The notes under the pieces are model-generated. The model ran no database searches. It saw nothing but the letters and a program-made list of their open reading frames with translations, and had not been told where the DNA came from. DNA of 6,961 nt, from contig JAUYJR010000009.1 in NCBI GenBank assembly GCA_030699255.1, forward strand, positions 1 to 6,961, given 5' to 3'. This DNA comes from a bacterium (lineage in GTDB: Bacteria > Patescibacteriota > Minisyncoccia > Minisyncoccales > UBA10102). A program made the translations under genes and the position numbers. Within the stretch, counting starts at the first letter, position 1. Each line of letters opens with the position of its first letter. This document shows, piece by piece, positions 1-4,460 of the stretch.

Positions 1-632
1 TGAGCGCCCGCGGCAACAAGCCCCGCCACGTGCGCAATATCAGCCACAAGGTATGCCCCAACTTCGTTTGCAATATTGGCCATCTTTTCAAAAGGAAACA
101 GGCGGGGATACGCGGAGGCCCCCACCCACATGAGACGGGGACGGTGCTCTTTTGCCAGAGAGAGAACCTTTGCAAAATCAATGGATCCGTCTTCCTCAAC
201 GTGGTAAGGAACGCTCTTGTAGAACCGCGCAGAGAACGTGTTGGGTGCCCCGTGAGTCAAATGCCCTCCGTCCACAAGCCCTTGGCCCATAATGACATCT
301 CCGGGTTCCACAAGCGCAAGGTACACGGCCGCGTTTGCAGGAGCTCCCGACAAGGGCTGAACATTAGCGTGCGGCACACCAAAGATCTCTTTTGCCCTGG
401 CAATGGCAAGATTCTCAACTTGATCCACAAACTCGTTTCCTCCGTAGTATCTTTTTCCCGGGTATCCCTCCGAATACTTGTCCGTTAGCACGGACCCCAG
501 GGCCTCTAGTACAGCCAGAGACGTATGGTTTTCAGAAGGAATCAATTCAAGCCCCTCTTGCCGGCGCTTGAGCTCAGAGGCAATGAGATCCGCAATTTGA
601 GGATCTGTTTTTTGTAGGTTGTCTTTATTCAT
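1..632 (-). CDS. glyA: Serine hydroxymethyltransferase, N-terminal 210 residues (3' end cut by window edge)
   Basis: Cytosolic PLP enzyme that interconverts serine plus tetrahydrofolate with glycine plus 5,10-methylene-THF, feeding one-carbon metabolism. The frame is open from the ATG at 632 to the window edge. Family landmarks in order: GLELIPSENHTS (28-39), DKYSEGYPGKRYYGG (51-65, cofactor/substrate tyrosines), a PLP-phosphate loop SGAPAN (95-100), GGHLTHG (122-128), GASAYPR (171-177) and the PLP-binding DIAHVAG (198-204, with Asp198 and His201). The Schiff-base lysine lies beyond the window. Numbering runs about two residues behind E. coli GlyA, so the N-terminus is complete and the start is well placed. 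The phosphate loop departs from the usual HSGSQAN: the second serine is Ala97 and the glutamine is Pro98. There is no Shine-Dalgarno motif; REP-like DNA begins 13 bp upstream of the start. The identity is secure. Confidence 0.96.
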   Translation of the reverse strand, partial: MNKDNLQKTDPQIADLIASELKRRQEGLELIPSENHTSLAVLEALGSVLTDKYSEGYPGKRYYGGNEFVDQVENLAIARAKEIFGVPHANVQPLSGAPANAAVYLALVEPGDVIMGQGLVDGGHLTHGAPNTFSARFYKSVPYHVEEDGSIDFAKVLSLAKEHRPRLMWVGASAYPRLFPFEKMANIANEVGAYLVADIAHVAGLVAAGA

Positions 633-644
633 AATGCTGTTGTT

Positions 645-693
645 ATTGCGAGCCCTTCGACTTCGCTCAGGACAAAATCTAGCGAAGCAATCT
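645..693. repeat. Mosaic REP-like palindromic repeat upstream of glyA
   Basis: The element opens with ATTGCGAG (645-652) and closes with AGCGAAGCAATCT (681-693); ATTGC and GCAAT are inverted ends. Between them sits CCTTCGACTTCGCTCAGG (654-671), an imperfect palindrome. Both motifs resemble short dispersed intergenic repeats common in many bacterial genomes (the ATTGCGAG...GAAGCAAT type and the CTGAGCGAAGTCGAAGG type); that statement is from general knowledge. A partial copy of the first type begins at 6945. Copy number in this genome cannot be seen from one window. Confidence 0.65.
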
Positions 694-694
694 A

Positions 695-808
695 AACTTC
701 GAGCTTGTGCTTTCAGAAGAGACCGCCATAAAATTCTGCTGAATTTTTGGCTCGATCTCAGCACCGTCGCGCTTGCGAACGTCCTTCTGGAAGCACATGC
801 TCTACGTT
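695..808. repeat. 114-bp structured imperfect inverted repeat, three-way-junction fold
   Basis: Arms 695-719 and 784-808 are inverted repeats matching at 21 of 25 positions; the best core pairs 706-719 with 784-797 with one G-T wobble. Inside are two further hairpins. The first is AAAATTC/GAATTTT (730-736/741-747, loop TGCT), extended by CC/GG and GAGA/TCTC (719-722/756-759). The second is TCGC/GCGA (767-770/775-778). The whole can fold as an outer stem closing two hairpins, as DNA cruciform or RNA. It fills the gap between the nucleotidyltransferase stop and the REP-like motif before glyA. It could be a non-autonomous mobile repeat, a structured RNA or a transcript-processing site. The sequence alone does not choose between these. 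Confidence 0.6.
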
Positions 809-832
809 AGTAAAACATGGCGCGTACCTATA

Positions 833-1996
833 TCATACCCTCTCATTGTCATATATTTTCTGCTCCTCCACAAGTTCTCCTTTGGGTTCCAGTAAGAACG
901 CTGGACCTAGCGATTTTCCCGATTCAACACGAGAGCCAGCTCCCATGGCCATTCCAAATCGCTCTCTCTTTACCACGGCTTCTCTGTTTGCAAGACGCAC
1001 CAAAAGACCCTGAGCTCCCTTGCTTTCTACTGTCACATTATCTCCCACCACGCAATCCTCCGCTACCACGGAGTCTTGTATTTTGCAGTTCTTGCCAATA
1101 TGGGATCTTTTCCAGATAATGCTGCGTCGTATCTCGCTTTCATCCCCCACAACAACACCTTCTTCCAGAGACAAGGGACCCTCAAGTATACATCCTCGCC
1201 CCACCTTGCACTCGGGACCAATCACACAAGGGCCTGTAATTTCACACCCCTCCCCCAGCACCGCGCTCTCATGAATCGCAACCTCCTGATTCTCTCTCAA
1301 ATACGGAGGGGCCATAAAAAAAGAACAGGCATCTAGCAAGCTCCACGCGTATGATAGAGGTTGCCAATACGATGCTTTAATCAGCTTCATGCCTCCTCTT
1401 TTGGCAAGTGTCTTAATATAGTCGGTAAGCTCTTCTTCTCCTCGAGAAGAAATGCCGGTCTTCTCAAGAAACACGTCTTTAGGAACATGGTACATGCCAA
1501 TGTTCGCAAGAGAAGACGGGGGGTGTTCGGGCTTCTCTATAATATCCTCCACCATATCTCCCTTAGGAACAATTACTCCAAATTCTCGGGGATTCTCTAC
1601 TTCCAAGGCAAGTAGTGAGGGAAACGCGTTTCTGCATGCCTCAATATCAGCTTGCGCGTACAAATCATCTCCGTAGAGAACAAGAAACTTTTCCGGAAGT
1701 TCATTGAGCGCGCATCGGAGAGCAGCCCCTGTTCCCATGGGATCTTGCTGAACAACATATCGAACATCAAGCCCCTCCAGAGGAGAGCTTCCCAGCTCCT
1801 TCTCAATATCTCTCTTTACCCCCTGCACCAACACAACGTCTTCAATGCCGGCCTCCCGCAATGTCTTGAGCGTGTACCACAAGAGAGGCTTTCCCATGAG
1901 CTTGCTCAATCCTTTATGAACGCCATTGAGTGGCCAGAATCGCGAGGAAGATCCCGCGGCTAAGATAACAGCGGTTGTTGTTTGAGTGTTATTCAT
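833..1996 (-). CDS. GlmU/RmlA-like sugar-1-phosphate nucleotidyltransferase with left-handed beta-helix tail
   Basis: Predicted cytosolic enzyme joining a nucleoside triphosphate and a sugar-1-phosphate to give an NDP-sugar plus pyrophosphate. An N-terminal Rossmann-like domain (about 8-230) carries LAAGSSSRFWPLN (12-24), the lysine-bearing HKGLSKLMGKPL (27-38), the base-binding loop QQDPMGTGAAL (83-93), metal-binding YGDD (108-111) and a later EKP motif followed by NIGMY. From about residue 245 hexapeptide repeats form a beta-helix, as in GlmU and archaeal two-domain homologues. The signature loop is unusual (GSSSRFWP, not GxGTRMxP). The last stretch, after RERFG, is degenerate and lacks the Asn/Pro-Gly turns expected of an active acetyltransferase. 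Substrate (UTP or dTTP; Glc-1-P or GlcNAc-1-P) cannot be assigned. The start overlaps the yvcK stop as ATGA with no Shine-Dalgarno motif, indicating translational coupling. Confidence 0.88.
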   Translation of the reverse strand: MNNTQTTTAVILAAGSSSRFWPLNGVHKGLSKLMGKPLLWYTLKTLREAGIEDVVLVQGVKRDIEKELGSSPLEGLDVRYVVQQDPMGTGAALRCALNELPEKFLVLYGDDLYAQADIEACRNAFPSLLALEVENPREFGVIVPKGDMVEDIIEKPEHPPSSLANIGMYHVPKDVFLEKTGISSRGEEELTDYIKTLAKRGGMKLIKASYWQPLSYAWSLLDACSFFMAPPYLRENQEVAIHESAVLGEGCEITGPCVIGPECKVGRGCILEGPLSLEEGVVVGDESEIRRSIIWKRSHIGKNCKIQDSVVAEDCVVGDNVTVESKGAQGLLVRLANREAVVKRERFGMAMGAGSRVESGKSLGPAFLLEPKGELVEEQKIYDNERV

Positions 1997-2958
1997 AGTG
2001 ATAGGAGAATTTTTCCAAGAATACCGGAGTCATGTCTGATAGACGTCCTTTTAATGGGATCTTTTTGAGGAAGCATGGGAATTTTTTTTGAGATTACACT
2101 TCTTCCAATATATCTTAACGCGCTAGGCTCCTCTCTAAATTCAACGGGCCTCTCTCCCTTCCTTGCGTACTTTTTTAGAAGATGAGGTTCCGGTCTCCTG
2201 CTGTTGTATATAATATAATCAAACGCGCACCCAAGGTATTTCTCAATTTCACGAGTATAATCTTGAACACTCCACCCATCCGTATGCCCCTTTTTTGTCA
2301 TAAGACTGCAGATATATACCTTCTTTGCTCTGCTTTTGCAAATGGCTTGCGAGAGCCCTCCAACAAGAAGGTTCGGCACCAGACTGGAGTAGAAGCTTCC
2401 GGGACCCACAACAATCAAGTCTGCTTCTCTCACAGCTTGTAGGGCAAGAGGATTTACCTTTGCATTTGGCTTGAGCGAGATACGCTGAATATTGTTCTGT
2501 ATTGGAGTTTCGTCCACGACATGTTCTCCGCTTATAGTTCCTCCATCCTTTAGGCGCATAACAAGGCGTACTTTGTCCAATGTAGCGGGAATAACCTTTC
2601 CCTCCAAAAGAAGAATTTCTGATGCTTTCTCAACCGCCTTTTCAAAACTTCCTGTTACTTTCTCAAGCGCTGACAAGAGGAGATTCCCAAACGCATGCCC
2701 TTTGAGTCTTCCGTTTTGGAAGCGGTAGTTCATGAGCTTCCGCATGAGCATGTCGGAACGAGAGAGTGCAACCAGGCACTGTCGCACATCTCCGGGAGGC
2801 AGAACGCCCAGCTCGTCTCGTAATACCCCCGTTGATCCGCCGTCATCTGCCATGGTAACAATGGCGGAAAGTCTAACTGGATGCTTTTTGAGTCCCGACA
2901 GAACTGTGAATGTTCCCGTTCCTCCTCCAATAACAACAATGAATTTTTCTTTTCCCAT
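1993..2958 (-). CDS. yvcK: YvcK/GlmR (CofD-like) UDP-GlcNAc-binding regulator, putative gluconeogenesis factor
   Basis: Cytosolic protein of the YvcK/CofD-like family. In Bacillus and Listeria, family members bind UDP-GlcNAc and direct carbon into peptidoglycan precursors (GlmR acting on GlmS); that role is known from the family, not shown here. Seen in the sequence: nucleotide-binding GGGTGT (11-16), TMADDGGSTG (35-44), PPGDVRQCLVALS (54-66), GHAFGNLLLSAL (87-98), VGPGSFYSSLVPNLL (184-198) and a conserved tail ending near RHDSGILGKIL. The 321-residue length matches the usual 310-330. The start at 2958 puts GGGTGT at the expected distance from the N-terminus; the best upstream ribosome-site match is only a weak GGTAG. 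Its TGA stop overlaps the next start by four bases. The usual rapZ and whiA neighbours are absent; a nucleotidyltransferase gene takes that place. Confidence 0.95.
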   Translation of the reverse strand: MGKEKFIVVIGGGTGTFTVLSGLKKHPVRLSAIVTMADDGGSTGVLRDELGVLPPGDVRQCLVALSRSDMLMRKLMNYRFQNGRLKGHAFGNLLLSALEKVTGSFEKAVEKASEILLLEGKVIPATLDKVRLVMRLKDGGTISGEHVVDETPIQNNIQRISLKPNAKVNPLALQAVREADLIVVGPGSFYSSLVPNLLVGGLSQAICKSRAKKVYICSLMTKKGHTDGWSVQDYTREIEKYLGCAFDYIIYNSRRPEPHLLKKYARKGERPVEFREEPSALRYIGRSVISKKIPMLPQKDPIKRTSIRHDSGILGKILLSL

Positions 2959-3035
2959 TATTCTACCGTTACGCTTTTTGGGTGTTTTTCAGCTTGCGAT
3001 AATTTTCAACAATTCCACACATAGTATTTTGCAGA

Positions 3036-3683
3036 CTAAAATAGCATATTTCCAATAAATATCAGCACGGCAAGAATAAAGACGAAAAAGGAAATCAGAG
3101 CAAATGCGAGAGCGCTATTCCCTAACGCCTTCCAGGCAGAAAATCCTTGAACCTCTCCAAGACACTTCCAGAATACAATAATGCCCCATATGGCAACAAC
3201 TATCTCAATGATAGTGAACCCGGTAAGCAAAAGGGAAAGTGTTGTGCTCGATTCAACGAGTATCATTGTGCTGGCAAACAGTTCGTCTCCAAACAGAAGG
3301 AGTTTTGGTAGTAGTAATAAAAGAACCCAAATAAATGGTATGGAAGCCCATGCGACTGCCAGCCTGATCTGTTTCAGAGAAGCTTTCCCTCCAAGCAGGA
3401 TACCGGTCCATTTTAATACTGAGCTTCCTACATAGAGTTGTAGGAGGCCGGCGACAATGCCTCCGGGGATGGCGATAAGAAAAATCACAGGAAGAGACAG
3501 CACATCGCCCGCATTTTTCATAGAGGCGCGAGCAATAGTAGTTCCAAATCCCGCCAATGAAACGAGGATAATCGGCAATATGGGGGAATATGTTCTTTGC
3601 AGGATTGCTCGCATTGTTTCTCGAGGCTTTCTCCAAATAGAAATCCAGGGATTCAGTTGTTCTGTTGAAATATCTTCTATCAT
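3036..3683 (-). CDS. Yip1-family integral membrane protein, five predicted helices
   Basis: A 215-residue membrane protein. It opens with a short cytosolic segment containing NPWISIWRKPRETMRAIL (11-28), which matches the start typical of bacterial Yip1-domain proteins. Five hydrophobic segments follow at about 33-51, 63-88, 108-131, 148-171 and 188-211. A WKCLGEVQGFSAWKALGN motif (172-189) before the last helix is also typical of the family. Eukaryotic Yip1 proteins act in membrane traffic; bacterial members have no settled function, so none is assigned. The gene starts 18 bp after the DUF4253 gene stops, with an A/T-rich leader and no visible Shine-Dalgarno motif, and is probably cotranscribed with it. 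Family placement rests on recalled motifs, but the membrane topology is clear from the sequence. Confidence 0.8.
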   Translation of the reverse strand: MIEDISTEQLNPWISIWRKPRETMRAILQRTYSPILPIILVSLAGFGTTIARASMKNAGDVLSLPVIFLIAIPGGIVAGLLQLYVGSSVLKWTGILLGGKASLKQIRLAVAWASIPFIWVLLLLLPKLLLFGDELFASTMILVESSTTLSLLLTGFTIIEIVVAIWGIIVFWKCLGEVQGFSAWKALGNSALAFALISFFVFILAVLIFIGNMLF

Positions 3684-3701
3684 AAAAATTATTTGGAATA
3701 G

Positions 3702-4460
3702 TTAATCCCACCAGCAGTATAATATACCGTCACGCTCCATGGCTTGAGCAAGAGCGCCAATACTGCCAACTCCCTGATCAACCACATCGGGGCATAATGA
3801 CTCCACGTTCCGCGCAAAAGAAATCATATCTTCCGGAAAACGTTCAATATCCGCCTCAAACCAATCATAATCTGCTCCCCGAATGAGTATGCCAAGGTTG
3901 TAACGCAACTCCCATTCCTGCAACACGCGAATAATGTCTTCCGTGAAAATATCATAGTTTGCTCCATTTGTTTCGTGAATTCGCAAAATATCATACTGAT
4001 CATGAGTCTTGATTATACCGACCGCATCTGGCACAAACCCGAAATTGCTTTCACTTTGAAAGACAGTATACCCAGAAGCGGAGAGTGTTGGGCGGAGCCC
4101 TTCTATAATGCTTTGTACGTGTTTTTGATCTACTACGGCAGAAATCCCCCGAGGCACGGGATTATTTTTTAAAGCATCTTCAAAGAGAGGGTGAGATTCT
4201 TGAGGAGAATTTATTTGCTGCGCTATCCTCTGGAGTGAAGAATAAGGATACAGCGGTTCTAGTGTGGACTTCGTTTTGCGCTTGAAGAGTAATGCGACAT
4301 CTTCCGAGAACTCGAGACTCTGTACCAACTCATCTTCTTCGCTCGTGAGCACCGTATTTGTATCCATAAAAATGCTCACGCCAAGGAGAAGAACAATAAG
4401 CAACACAAAGGCCATTGCGTATCGCCACTCAATTTCCGGGATTGATATAATTCTTTTCAT
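3702..4460 (-). CDS. Membrane-anchored DUF4253-type protein
   Basis: A 252-residue protein. A short basic N-terminus precedes one hydrophobic segment (about 14-32) with no obvious cleavage site, so it is probably a signal anchor with the rest outside the cytoplasmic membrane. The remainder matches the DUF4253 pattern as recalled: GISAVVD (105-111), GYTVFQSESNFG (130-141), HDQYDILRIHETNGANYDI (153-171), EDIIRVLQEW (174-183), DWFEADIERFPEDM (199-212), CPDVVDQGVGSIGALAQAM (223-241), and the hallmark C-terminal CWWD. Conserved aspartates, tryptophans and this fixed end suggest a folded domain with a real site, but no biochemical activity is established for the family as far as I know. The start overlaps the leuS stop as ATGA, so translation is probably coupled. 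The TM anchor is worth noting, since the homologues I recall are mostly soluble. Confidence 0.8.
   Translation of the reverse strand: MKRIISIPEIEWRYAMAFVLLIVLLLGVSIFMDTNTVLTSEEDELVQSLEFSEDVALLFKRKTKSTLEPLYPYSSLQRIAQQINSPQESHPLFEDALKNNPVPRGISAVVDQKHVQSIIEGLRPTLSASGYTVFQSESNFGFVPDAVGIIKTHDQYDILRIHETNGANYDIFTEDIIRVLQEWELRYNLGILIRGADYDWFEADIERFPEDMISFARNVESLCPDVVDQGVGSIGALAQAMERDGILYCWWD

Larger units (their letters stand above)
633..832. other. 200-bp gene-free gap between the nucleotidyltransferase gene and glyA
   Basis: Apart from the structured inverted repeat and the REP-like mosaic, this gap holds only a 24-bp flank next to the nucleotidyltransferase stop and 12 bp before the glyA start. 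No RNA gene, convincing promoter pair, Shine-Dalgarno motif or classical GC-stem-plus-T-tract terminator was found on the minus strand. If glyA has its own promoter it must lie within the repeat DNA or further upstream. Confidence 0.6.

Noticed and set aside
730..748. AAAATTC-TGCT-GAATTTT hairpin with a following T run, as a plus-strand terminator
   Set aside because: The stem is almost all A/T, no plus-strand gene needs ending there, and it is better explained as the inner hairpin of the 114-bp element.
695..808. tRNA or other cloverleaf RNA gene
   Set aside because: The outer stem is far too long for an acceptor stem and there is no TTC-type loop or anticodon-arm layout.
619..810. Plus-strand open frame of 63 codons in the gap before glyA
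   Set aside because: It runs through the REP-like mosaic and the inverted repeat, resembles no protein, and its composition is that of translated repeat DNA.
2959..3035. Promoter or terminator in the 77-bp gap before yvcK
   Set aside because: No paired -35/-10 boxes with sensible spacing and no GC stem followed by T residues; only weak A/T words such as TTGAAA were found.
817..3058. Several plus-strand open frames of 74-108 codons opposite the nucleotidyltransferase and yvcK genes
   Set aside because: They are antisense shadows of clearly coding minus-strand genes, overlap one another in different frames and show no family motifs.
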